64,000 nt of DNA from Branchiostoma floridae. Taxonomy: Eukaryota > Chordata > Leptocardii > Amphioxiformes > Branchiostomatidae. Below, in pieces: positions 34,101 through 44,812 of this stretch. The notes beneath the pieces are model-generated. The model made no database searches, was not told where the DNA came from, and saw nothing but the letters and a program-made list of their open reading frames with translations. The stretch lies in the NCBI RefSeq assembly GCF_000003815.2, contig NC_049992.1, positions 7,556,279-7,620,278 of the forward strand, in the 5' to 3' direction. A program made the position numbers and the translations under genes. How positions within the stretch are numbered: position 1 is the first letter of the stretch; each line of letters opens with the position of its first letter.

Positions 34101-37054
34101 CTAATTGACTATGCAAATGAGGACCTTAATTAGTAATTAGTAATTAACAACTATAGATGTTCGTCTCTTCGAGTCAGTCTCATTCTAAGCTTCTATGCCA
34201 CATTAAAAAGTTTTATCGTGGGACGTGTCCATCTTTACCAAGCAACCAACCTCCAATAATTATTAAAATCCATCAATCCCTTCTGAGGCTATTGTTTTCG
34301 AGCTTGTAGTACCACAGAAAAACGCCAAGTGGTCCGTAATCGAGCTCGTTCTTCGTTTTACCAACACCGATTCACATACCAAAAATCAAATGTCCGCTAC
34401 TGATCCATTCCCAACTTTCTTCAGGGTTATGTTTTCCACAGGCAGACAAACACACCCACCAGCATCACTTAAACGAGGTATTTAAGCGTGCTGACTGACA
34501 CGCTATAACGTAGCTATGACGTACACAGGGGGCACGCAGTGACGGCAGTCATGAGGTGCTGTATAGGGCACCAAGAACGGCAGTCTTTTATTGCTTCCAG
34601 ATAGTGTAAACTGTGGACAACTGAGTTGAAAACAGCTTATGTAATTTATAATCATCTTTTACGTGTGTTTTTTTTTTATTATGAAAGGTGACAAAGCCAG
34701 GGAAATGATCGAGTTTTCAGTTCGTAGATAGGCGTACTCTGGACGTCCCAAGGGCTATCTACCCCTAAAAATCGCGATCATAGTATGTCCAGAAAACGAG
34801 ATATGAAAGTGGAAGTTCCGCTGCAGTACCTTAGCAAGCTGCTAAGGGGCCCATCCTACCCACCTACCAAATATAATCAGGATCCTTCCAAGGGTTGTGC
34901 CGTTAACATACATACACACAAACACGCCCAAAACATAACCTTCTGGCGAAGGTAACTGACCTGCAAAATATGCCAGCAGTACGGCGTTGCCCATGACGAA
35001 CAGAAAACCCACGGTTAGCCACAACTTCCTGCACAAACCTTTACCATTGGCATCGCTGTCATCAGTGGGCGCCTTGTTGTCTGAAACACGCCGTAACAAA
35101 AAAAAGTATTAATAAAGTCGAAAGTAAATGTGGTCTTCGCTTTTATACGTTTTCTCCTCGACTACGCAGAGTTTTCTACCGGTTGTGGGTTTTGGTAGCC
35201 TCCGCCAGGCCTTCCTACGGAGGTGCGAGGATCGTAGATTTTGGCAAAAAAAATCGGGAAATTGAAATCATTCTCCCTATAATAGCCAGCGTAGTCAGCC
35301 AGGTAGAGACTAGGGTTTTGACTGCTTGCCAGGGCAGGCATGATTGGGTAGGGAATAAAGACTTCAACTATAACTTTGTTATGCTAACTTAATCTACGTT
35401 GCAGTCCTGCCGCACATTCAAAAACGACCTGCGACAGAAACTGTACGTGATATGTCGAAGGTGAAGCTCATTGACTTGTGGACATTCTTCAGGCGACATT
35501 ACGTATTGTTACGTAAATGAAACAATTTTCGGGACAAGACTGTTTACGTCTCAGTGGCCTTTATCTTTGACATATTACCTACAATTCCTGTCGCCACACA
35601 TGCGTACTCAAACGTTTGAAAGGGCTTATAACTATCACACTTAGTGTCGGTGATTTTTAGGAGCCGCCCGATGCTCGCTGTGCTTGTTCTTAACATTAGC
35701 GACTACTCGCCATTGATCTTCGAGGTCGCAGAGCTTTAAGGTGTCGGGCGAATTTCGAGTTCCCGACTCATGCTTCATTCAAATGTAGACTTTCTTTGAC
35801 CTAGCAACAAATTCCGACATTGTGGTGGTATGCTGGTAGCCTCTACCAGGATACGTGGATCGATGGTCTAATTGTAGAAATTGATCATTTCTATTCTACA
35901 TGTGCGGTTCATTAAATGGTTAAAAAGATTCCCATAACTCAGACATCAAAATTGGTTGAACTGTTGCCTTTTTATGAGGATTTTTTGTCTTCCCTGGTCC
36001 GAGTTGGCGCTATGTCATGGGAGGCTAATTATCATAAATGTATTGTTAGGCGATGCACGAGTCTCGCTCAATGTGACAGGGATGGTTTTCAGGCGAAAAA
36101 CTCGCGCGACCCTCGATCGATTTTAAAATAGGCCACCCTTTCAGCGATCGCGAAGTGTGCAAGAAGATCGACAATGTGAATTAATACCCCTATCACATAT
36201 TATTATATTTCGGCGTATCGATGGAAGATCGGCCATATTTAAGATCGACAGAGGGTTGCGCCTATTTTTCACCTGAAAACCGTCCCTGGCACATATATGC
36301 GATACCTTGTACCTTGTACAATTGTTGTGCAATAAAGTTATAATCATAAGCGAGGCTCGGGCGATTGCCGCAGAATCGTAGTCCGATCGATTTTCGCCAA
36401 ATGTGACAGGGGTATTAGAACAGATTTCGGTGCACAGCGAGTATCGATCGGCCGAAATCGCGGACGATCCCTAAAAATGTTGCATTGATCAAGAAAACAA
36501 AAAAATGCTATTTAAGGCCCGTAGACGTCATAGACACGTCGTCTGACCAATTCTCGCCCGATGTGGCAGGGGTATAACGCTGGCAAAAATAGTGATTCCG
36601 GACACAAATATGTAGGCTCCTAGCCTTATCAAAGGCGACATTAATAGACTGTGTGCATGGTATATTGAAGTTAAAGTCGGTATACATATCGGCACACTGG
36701 ACAAGGAAAGGGAACGCAGAGCTCCAGACATGTAACAATTAATACCAAAAATGACAAAGCACGGCACCGAATAGATCCTTTTTACCGGTTGATTTTCTTA
36801 CAACTGTTCTTGAACACTCTATGTTATCAAAACTGTGTGACGACCTAGGACTAAATAAACCTCACCGTACATAAAATATCGTTCATACCTGACCAACCAA
36901 TGTGTTTTTGTTAATCTATCATAACACATGTGCTGTATATAAATGCCTCTATATTTTAACCGTGACAGCAAAATGTCTTACCTCGTCTGTAGCCATACGA
37001 GGGGTTGTCGGTCTGCGCATAGTCCGTGTCCGACTCAGTCTGAGACTGCTGCAT
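31118..37054 (-). CDS. Type II membrane collagen-like C-type lectin
   Basis: Minus-strand exons: 36982-37054 ([11 protein letters not shown]), 34961-35080 (membrane anchor [16 protein letters not shown]), 33770-33853 (84-nt spacer, [15 protein letters not shown]), 32149-32862 (collagen) and 31118-31530 (lectin domain, stop). All junctions are phase 1 and the total of 1,404 nt gives 467 residues. The lectin domain is about 75% identical to that of the plus-strand paralogue and keeps QPDD, WNDADC and FICQ. The N-terminal disulfide cysteines seen in the paralogue are replaced ([15 protein letters not shown]). The collagen region has a Cys-containing linker (SMCLEP) like the paralogue's. Collagen should trimerise the receptor. 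The ATG exon follows an acceptor site, so an extra upstream exon is possible. An N gap lies in one intron. Confidence 0.87.
31785..31895. repeat. Tandem duplication, 57-bp period
   Basis: ATTTGCAACAACAGCTAATA recurs 57 bp later with the following CTAAGCTCTGATTG, two copies, in an intron of the minus-strand lectin gene. Confidence 0.85.
32149..32862 (-). repeat. Collagen-encoding exon with internal 60-70-nt modules
   Basis: One exon encodes nearly 200 residues of interrupted Gly-X-Y. It consists of recurring modules such as [20 protein letters not shown], about 20-24 residues each, with breaks (GPVSVG, GPRSAGT). The DNA repeat GGTCCCCTTTCTCC...GGTCCAGGAGG (plus strand) shows that the modules arose by tandem duplication. 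Long proline/glycine-rich frames on the plus strand over this exon are antisense shadows. Confidence 0.85.
32885..33375 (-). mobile_element. Degraded CR1-like LINE 3' tail
   Basis: Begins with the family tail TTCATGCCCGAGGGCTAAAT. The minus strand retains traces of the Cys/His C-terminal region, with stops. Lies in an intron of the minus-strand lectin gene. Confidence 0.55.
33585..33724. other. Assembly gap (140 N) between inverted repeats
   Basis: Flanked by TAGCCTCTAC on the left and GTAGAGGCTA on the right, so it probably spans a hairpin transposon. It lies 46 bp from the spacer exon of the minus-strand lectin gene. Confidence 0.95.
35190..35325. mobile_element. Repeat with GGAGGTGCGAGGATCGTAGA core, copy 1
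   Basis: Shares CCTTCCTACGG(A/G)GGTGCG(A/G)GGATCGTAGA, a poly-A tract and TTCTCCCTATAATAGCCA with 41040-41245. Lies in an intron of the minus-strand lectin gene. No inverted ends were fixed with certainty. Confidence 0.55.
35425..35615. mobile_element. Degraded MITE related to 53505-53684
   Basis: Contains ATATGTCGAAGGTGAAG near the left and CTTTGACATATTACCTACAA then TTCCTGTCGCC near the right, in inverted relation. Confidence 0.45.
36055..36420. repeat. Inverted repeat with TGACAGGGGTAT motifs
   Basis: GGTTTTCAGGCGAAAAACTC at about 36083 is mirrored by TTTTCACCTGAAAACCG near 36270. A further related segment is at 39480-39590 (GGTTTTCAGGTGAAAAATAC). Probably a MITE family with poorly defined ends. 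Confidence 0.5.
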
Positions 37055-38309
37055 GGGTGCGGCCGTGCCTGGAAGAATATTTTCAAGAAATCACTATCTA
37101 ACATTGTGCACATACAATTAAATGGTGCATCTCAGCTTACGAAAGGACCAAAAGGGAAAACAAAACAAAATGTCACAAGGTATAAAGAGTTACCAGCTGG
37201 ACGCGGCCGTCCCGGCATGATTTTTCCTAGCGAGAGAAAACACACCCTACACCAGTCAAGGGGCTTGCTGACTGAGCCACGACTCTGAAAATAATATGCG
37301 AGACCAAAGTGTCTGAAAAGCTGCTCTCTCAACGAAATTGAGAAGCAAGTGATTAAACAAAGCATATTGTATGAACTTTTTCCAACACGTACGACCACGT
37401 TTTACCCTATCACGACGTAGACAAATCATATGAATAAGTAGTTGTTTTGGTAGCTGAGCACCGAAAACAAGTTAGGGACAACAACCTTCGTGGGCTTCTA
37501 TTTTTCTATTTCTTACGCATGCTCTTTAACTTTAAATGCACATTTTTGGAAACAATATAAACCATCGACAAGCTAACATCATATCCTGGATAGATTTTCA
37601 ATAATTCTGATTGTTGTCTAATTTGATAGACTTTTGAAATTATCTACCATCAACTGTTGATAGCCCTGCTCAAGCCCAGGTCTTATAAGTGATTCATCAT
37701 AACACGGTCTCGTCACCTCCGTATACGGAGGTGCTGTTTGGTTTACTGTTTGTTTGCTTGTATGACTGCCTGCGGGCATGCTCATTCATTCATTAGTCCC
37801 ATAGCCTTTTATCAGCCGTAGGGGCAGCACAACGTGTTATGCTGTATCAATAGGCATTTTAGTCCCCTGTTGGCGCCTATCTCCTCTCCGAGGCATTGTG
37901 AATGATGTAAATCACCGTGTGGCTGATACGACACGAAGGTTCGCCAGGCCTCCGTCTTGGTGACTTGTAGTGAATCACCAACTCCAGACAGAATGGTTTG
38001 TCCCAACGCACACCGCCCCATAGCACGTGAGGGGGTTCTTTAACGTGCATGGGGTGTCTGCTAGCAATTATTTACATTCGGGTGTTTAAATACTACAGAT
38101 TTTATGATTCTCGATTCTAGAAGTAGATTTGACTAGATCTTCAGATCCAACAGCTCTCATAATGCTAAGATAGATGAATGCATAGATTGTTTTGTAATTA
38201 GAAAAAATAATGGCACTCACGATTAGCCCTAGATGATTATCTAACAGTTTTTGTTATCTCTTATTGAATTTCATATCCCATAAGTCAGTAGAATTTTAAG
38301 ATTTATCAC

Positions 38310-38375
38310 TATTTTTTAGTTTACGAAAGTCACTGCGCTTTTTGTCGTGTCAATAAAGCCTTCTTGTAGTTATAA
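38310..38375 (+). mobile_element. LINE-like 3' tail (GTCAATAAAG family)
   Basis: TACGAAAGTCACTGCGCTTT followed by TTGTCGTGTCAATAAAG. The same tail occurs on the minus strand at 44229 and 47332, suggesting a retrotransposon 3' end with an AATAAA signal. Confidence 0.45.
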
Positions 38376-38516
38376 ACAAAACACGTCTGTACATTGTTCT
38401 GCAAACGAAGAACTGTTTATAAGTTAGGGGCTTTCAGCTTTGACCTATCACCCTGAATACATTTCAATGCGCATGCGTACTTTGAATCGTAAACCTCTTT
38501 ATTATTTAGCCTCCAT

Positions 38517-38716
38517 AGCAGGCTTTCTGTGGCCTTTTTTTGGCTCGTAATACACTTCTGCTGGCCATTTCTATTTGTACTCGGTCGCTGATTCCTGGCG
38601 TATTCTGATTGCCGGCCTCCGAGGCCAGCAATCAGCAACCGAGTACAAATAGAAATGGCCAGCAAAAGTGTATTATGAGCCAAAAAAAGGCACCAGAAAG
38701 CCTGCTATGGAGGCTA
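38517..38716. mobile_element. MITE, TAGCCTCCATAGCAGGC family, copy 2
   Basis: The 200-bp foldback starts TAGCCTCCATAGCAGGCTTT and ends with its complement. The two arms are nearly complementary over most of their length, including CTGGCCATTTCTATTTGTAC. Confidence 0.9.
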
Positions 38717-38968
38717 TTCATTATCAGACTTTCATGATGAATCTGACCAGGAGGCCTGCATGACCAACAGTTATCGCTAGGTGGCATGTGTTTTTTTACA
38801 ACAGACGTCGGCAGAATGATTGACAGGTGTAAACAGCATGGCTGCAGTTGTCGACAACGTAACCGGAGACACATTTGTTCTCCTAGAACTTGTTAATGTA
38901 ATATCCAAGTAGATCTACCGGTGGCAGGCGGACACAATATCCATTTGCCTCGATCGATGCATGTATAC

Positions 38969-39181
38969 TAGGGGTTGGTACCGGTACAGAAAATTCAGGT
39001 CCAGGTCCGGTTCAGGTCCAGAGGATCAGGTCCAAAATGTATGAATGCCTGATCATATAATCTGTTCATTTTGCAATAGGTCCAACATCCGGTCCAAAGA
39101 ATTTTTTTCAGGTCCGGTTTTTCTGGACCGGTCCAATAAGAAAAACCGGTTTTGTACCGGTAGTCCGGTACCCATCCCTAA
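38969..39181. mobile_element. MITE, GGTACCGGTAC family, copy 1
   Basis: Starts TAGGGGTTGGTACCGGTAC and ends GGTACCCATCCCTA. The interior is full of AGGTCCAGGTCC-like motifs. Shorter relative of the long foldback at 51309-52052. Confidence 0.8.
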
Positions 39182-39927
39182 TGTATACTGTCCGCCTGCC
39201 ACCGCTAGATTTGCATATAGGTTTTTGTCAGGCCCTGGTTATTGTTAACGTGACAGTTTCTTGTACGCGAGAGATGAGAAGAGACCCCTAGGGACCAGCC
39301 TGTTGTGTGATGATTAACGACCGAACGTGTCCTGGTTGGCATGTGACGATGGTTGTTCTAGATCAGGTCATAAGGCCATGTTGATTTGATTATATGGATG
39401 ACATCCTCGGGGAAACACAAAACCGGTACGAGTGTGCAATTAAACGTGACCAGAGGTTTTGTCCATTATGTGACACGGACGGTTTTCAGGTGAAAAATAC
39501 GCGCAACCCTCAGTTGATCTTAAACATGGCTGATTTTCCATCGATACGCCCGAAGATCGTGGATATTGTGACAGGGCTATTACCAGACGCCAGGAGGCAA
39601 GTCGCAAAGGAATGCGTCAGCTTACGCCTCCTGGCGTCAAAGGTGTCTACGCGCATCTGTGCAAAAAGCCAGCTGTTGCTGCTAGATCTTGGTTGTGATA
39701 TGATGATCCAAAAGGCATCGTGAAATGCTACTCTGATTCTCTGCTGCGTGGCGGCGCTGTGGTTAGACCATATGATGAAATCAACATGGCCTATAAAGGT
39801 ACATGTATTATACAAACGGTCGAAAGGCTTAATGCTATCATAGAGTTAAATCAAGGAGTTTTTATACTGTGAAATCGAGAGTCTACCTGACTAGACGAGG
39901 GTTTGAAGACATTTGCTTGTACTGTGA

Positions 39928-40297
39928 ACAGGCGACAGTATAATTCCGGACAAACACTCTAATTCCGGAAAACCTTAATAATTTCAAAATAGATTGACCA
40001 GATGAATTGATATCTGTTGGTATGATATATCAAATGATAGTGAATACTTAGGTTGCAATTAGATGTCTCTACGAAGAAAGGTCTGCAGAATTCTGGCTCA
40101 GGGTCCCAGAATTCTGGCAGAATTCTGGCAGAATTCTGGCTCGCCTTCTTTATGGAGACATCTAATTGCATCTATATATTCATCATCCTTTGATATATCA
40201 TAACTACAAATATTCATTTATTTGGTTAATCCATTCTGAAATAAATTAGAGTTTTCCTGAATTAAAGTGTTTGTCCGGAATTATACTGTTGCCTGTT
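39928..40297. mobile_element. MITE, AACAGGCGACAGTATAATTCC family
   Basis: Ends AACAGGCGACAGTATAATTC and GAATTATACTGTTGCCTGTT are inverted repeats, followed inward by CCGGACAAACACT and its complement. The centre holds tandem CAGAATTCTGG units near 40085-40140. Confidence 0.88.
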
Positions 40298-40736
40298 TGT
40301 GTTATTTTGCTTTTCATGGGCCAACGGCACTGGAAAATGATGTGGCATTGCCATTGCAATTGTACATGTATGGCTGTTTTTCCGTCTCTCATTTCCGACA
40401 TCTGAAGTAAAAACAAGCAGCAATAACAAACAGACATCTAAAGCAAAATGATAGACAAACGCCCCTGCAGTTCCAGAGCAAGCTGGCAAGGGGGCCAAAA
40501 CCTACACCACTTCTTCCTTACATGAAAATCTATCTGCCGCCAAAAAATTAAGATCACAGCATGTCCAGAACAAGACACAAAAAACTACAGTTCTGCTGCA
40601 GTACCAAGGAAATACACCAGGGGGCCACAGTCGACCTTGACCTTCGTATTCCCAACATCTATCTACATACTAAATATCATTACAATCCATCCAGAGATGC
40701 TGACTACAAATATCCGAAAACGTAAATAGTACGTAC

Positions 40737-40786
40737 AGACAGACAGACAGACACACACACACACACACACAGACACACACACACAG

Positions 40787-40818
<32 letters not shown>

Positions 40819-40853
40819 AAACAAACACACACACACACACTCACACACGTCAC
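40737..40853. repeat. (CA)n-rich microsatellite
   Basis: GACA then CACA dinucleotide tracts. Cysteine/valine-only frames on the minus strand over it are artefacts. Confidence 0.95.
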
Positions 40854-41039
40854 ATCAAAGACAATGCCTCCATTTTTCATGGAGGCAAGCCGCACGAGAG
40901 GATGATAAATGCACTGCGGAACGTTGACATTTTCTGACAGACAGGTCCGGATAGCGTGACGATCTCTCACGATTGTCGTCAATATTTCCACGCGGAGTCA
41001 TCCATCACGCACACGAGCCGCTCGCGTGAGCAACCTTGC

Positions 41040-41245
41040 CTCCATCAAGCCTTCCTACGGGGGTGCGGGGATCGTAGAATACGGCAAAAAAAAAAGTCGT
41101 GAAATTGGCCACGCTAATAAGGTTAATGTTTCCCCTCTGGCTGCGCGGCCGGCCAACTCCTCTGGTATAGCAAAATCTCCCCTGGCAAATTATTCTCCCT
41201 ATAATGGCCATTGTAGTCAGTCTTGTATACGTAGAGACTATGACC
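41040..41245. mobile_element. Repeat with GGGGTGCGGGGATCGTAGAA core, copy 2
   Basis: Related to 35190-35325, with an internal poly-A run and TTCTCCCTATAATGGCCA. Confidence 0.55.
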
Positions 41246-42178
41246 AACCCTTTTGACTTCTTTTCCCGTACGTTGAAAGCGTAACAATAAGCTAAGCCTT
41301 ATAAGGCAAATGCATGCGTGCTGAGTTCGTATTGCGGTTTGTTTGTTGACTCTAAATGAGAAACTTTACCATAAAAAATCATAACGCTGCAAATGATCAA
41401 AGCTGAACATGATCTACAAATCATAAAGAGATAAATCTAAATTAGAGAATTATCTGTTAGCAAAACAGAAAACCAAATCCAAAACAAGGGATGCAGACGA
41501 ATCAGGTGAAAGTAGCTTTTAAGTATAATATCTAGCTGTTTTGTGAAGTTGGCTGCTCTAGACTACCTTCCTAAAAGGAATAGTAGGAATCATTTGAATC
41601 AAGAGCAAAGAACCTCTCTCTACTACTCATTCATACAGATAGACTGACCCGGTCATGGAAATGTTGCCACTTTATGTGTCCGCAATCAGCAAAACGAATT
41701 ATATCTCATTTGCTCCGTTATACGTACAGTTATCTTCACGTTGGAACGATAAATTGCGTTTTCGAGCACTTCAGAAGATTGAATTACACACTCAGCCCCC
41801 TGAGTGGTTCACTGCATCATACCCATAATGAAAATTGATGGATTATGAAAAAGAGAGATTAATTGATTTCTTGAAAGGTAGATACGGCAAAAATTGAATT
41901 AATACAATAACGCCACCCAAGGCCGTTATGGACATCGTACTTGAAAATGAACATTCGATGAGATTTTGAATTACTGAACTGCACCACATGTATAAGTTAC
42001 TTCCCTGGAAAATGGAGGTAAAGTTTTCGGCTTCGTAGGTGTTTCCACTGCAATAGCTTCAGAAGTATCAATCATTTCATGATTCATTATCTTAAAACAT
42101 GCAATGTCATCGTCCAAAACTCAGCAATTACAAAACATGGATCGAAATAGTCTGCGACAGTTAGTCGTAAATAATTAA

Positions 42179-42640
42179 GAAGTTTATTTGCAAGTTCATG
42201 CCCGATGGCTAATTGCAAGTACATGGTATAAACATAGTAAATATACAAGTGACAGTTATGAACAATATCATACTCTTATATACTAGTGTTGGCTATTTCT
42301 AAACAGGTTGGGTTTGACTTCTTTTTGGAAGCAGAGGGAGACGAAACGCCCCACCTTTTCTAAAATTTGTGGGTTCTGCGATTTCAAGAGAAAAGTGTCT
42401 TTCTGTTCGTCTGTTATCGTGAAGTTGGGATAAGTCTTTGTGGCTTCTCTAAACAGAGTGATTCTTTCGGTTTGGTTGAATTGACATTTGGAAATAAAAT
42501 GTGTTTCGTCTCCCACTGTTTTAGATGTACAGTATTTGCACATTCTTTCACACACTGGTAATCTCTTATAGGAATTAGAAAACGAAGAAACAGAAAAATC
42601 GTCAACGACTGAAACAAAACTAGGCCGTGGCATGTCCAGG
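42179..42640 (-). mobile_element. CR1-like LINE 3' tail
   Basis: The best preserved of the tails: the minus strand has an open frame with MCKYCTSKTVGDETHFISKC, the C-x2-C...H-x3-C knuckle, ending FQKEVKPNLFRNSQH. The tail contains TTCATGCCCGATGGCTAATT. 5'-truncated, no reverse transcriptase. Confidence 0.75.
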
Positions 42641-42731
42641 ACAAAAGTTACAAAAATACAAAAACTGGAACCCTAAATCGACCTTGACCTTCGTCTTCCC
42701 AACAACTATTCACATGCCAAATATCATTACA

Positions 42732-42910
42732 TGTATGTTATGTATGTACTATGTGGTAAAAGCAAAAAGAAACCACTGTCGAATTTTTGTATAAGCACAT
42801 AAGGTATAAGGTTTATCTGGAGTAGTCGAAGATGTAGTAATGAACCTGTACATGTAAATGTAACAATGTATTGAGTTATTGTTATTTTTCAATAAAGCTT
42901 TAAAAAACAT
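42732..42910 (+). mobile_element. 179-bp retroposed insertion with 11-bp target duplication
   Basis: ATATCATTACA at 42721-42731 is repeated at 42911-42921. The insert ends CAATAAAGCTTTAAAAAACAT, i.e. a polyadenylation signal followed by a short A-rich tail. The surrounding sequence (CTTGACCTTCGTCTTCCC...ATCTATCCAGAGAT) is a repeat also present uninterrupted at 40635-40697. This is a short retrotransposon or mRNA 3' end nested in an older repeat. Confidence 0.75.
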
Positions 42911-44224
42911 ATATCATTACAATCTATCCAGAGATTATCAAGTTATGACACAATATCCGGAAACACAAGCAGACAGAACACACACATGTACAGAAAAACA
43001 CAGACACACTCAAAACAGTACCTCCATTTTTCATGGAGGTAACAAGTGCATGAGAAGGCTGTGGTTTTCATACATTCATTTTTTCAGACAGCGTCTGTTC
43101 ATCTCGATCTACGTGTCATCTGATGTACCAACACGGAATCATCAATATGCGAACCGCGAGCTAGGTTCACCCCCGGGGACTTGCATGTGGATACAATATG
43201 TATGTAAAGGATTTTTGTGGCGCCTGTCGACACGACGCCCCTTGTGGTGTTGGTTTATTCTATTTTGTCGTTATGGCTATTATAATAATGAAAATACAGA
43301 GCGGGAAATGTTTAAGATGACTCAAAACCACAGTACGTAAGTCTGTGATCAGTAGCAATTGGCATAGCAAAGACAGGAAGTTATGAATAAGTTGAAAAAA
43401 CGTTACATATGAAAATTCACAAGCAATAACTAAGAGCAAAAAGCAAATGTGACACTGTGTGTGTGCATTAAATTTTTGATATGTAGTTCCATATTCTATG
43501 GTGTGTGTAGTATACTGACTGAATGCTGATGTGTTCTTGTTATCTTGTTTATTTATCAGAAGTTTGTAACAGCAAATATGTGGCAATCGCGCTGAATCAC
43601 TATTGAATACACATCTATTGATATAACCAAAATTATCATGATCGACCGATGGAAGAGTAGAAAAATTTATGTCATATTTTGAGAAACAACTGATATCTTC
43701 CTTCGTTTAAGGTAGCCGCTTTCATCGTATTGAAGATTCTCATGCCTGGATCATGACCAACTAAAAACTAATTTAAGAAGCATTTTTAAAACTTATATCT
43801 TTGATGCATCACTACAAATTGTTATTACACACTATTAATACTAGTACCAGCATAATTCTATTCAATAAGACAAATAATTGCCAAGTAACACATAGACGCG
43901 TGGGTAAAATAACAATTAGAATACAATTGCATAATTAATCATGCATTGAATAATTAACTATGCAATCTCACTAATACATACCGTATAAGGGCATATTTCA
44001 CGAGGGGGGGGGGTTAATTTTAAACTGTTGGGAGAAAACGGAGTGTTCGTGGTGGTTAAAAGTTCACGATTGAAACAAGTGGGGTAGGCGGGTACAGAAT
44101 TTTTCGCGGAGTTTTAAAGTTCGCGGTGAGTCGGTCCCAGCGAAAATTACGAAAATTACAATTATTGTTTTTAGTTGTGTATATTTTTAAAGGTTATATA
44201 CATCCATACCGTTACAGTGATACA

Positions 44225-44660
44225 CATAATCTTTATTGACACGACAAAAGTACAGCGACTTTCGTAAGGTCTACATGTATGACAACTACTTACAGTACAA
44301 CTAAATACACATATATGGATATCTATAGGTATGAATAAATCAACATACAGGGTCTAGCATGTCATTTACACTATTGGTTCTACGGTATAAACATTCGTGG
44401 ATATATTTGCCTACTTGTATACATGTGCAGTTGAATAGCTTACAATGTTCTGTAATGTATGATTTGGGAATAAAAAATGGGGGGGGGGAGAAAAAAAAAC
44501 TCGAATATTTCCCCATTTAGAGTATAAAGGTTCTAGCGCTGTGGCTGTGTGAACCACTGCGCACCTAATATCGCTTTGTGGCGTGCGTAGAATGGTTAAT
44601 CTCCCAGCGTTCGCAGGTCTGTACGAACCAATGATCAACCTGCAGCTTCACCCTTCCCCG
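44225..44660 (-). mobile_element. LINE-like 3' end (GTCAATAAAG family)
   Basis: CTTTATTGACACGACAAAAG marks a minus-strand tail. The following 400 bp resemble 47400-47560 (ACATTCGTGGATATATTTGCC against ACATTGTTTGACATATTTACC). No intact frame. Confidence 0.4.
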
Positions 44661-44812
44661 GTTCCAGCTGACCGAGCTGACTAATTGTGGGAAATTTCGG
44701 GGTCCGCCCGTTCCGAATCGACAGCGTTTATCATTGGAGAGAGGAGCGGGTTTTTTTTTTCACTGAGGATGAGCCGTGAGGTTGAACGGAACCGTCCCGT
44801 TCTGTGAGCGCG

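Larger units (their letters stand above)
37055..44812. other. Gene-poor, repeat-rich intergenic region
   Basis: Between the minus-strand lectin start and the sulfotransferase start. I see several MITEs, LINE tails and microsatellites (listed separately) but no host exon. Confidence 0.5.
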
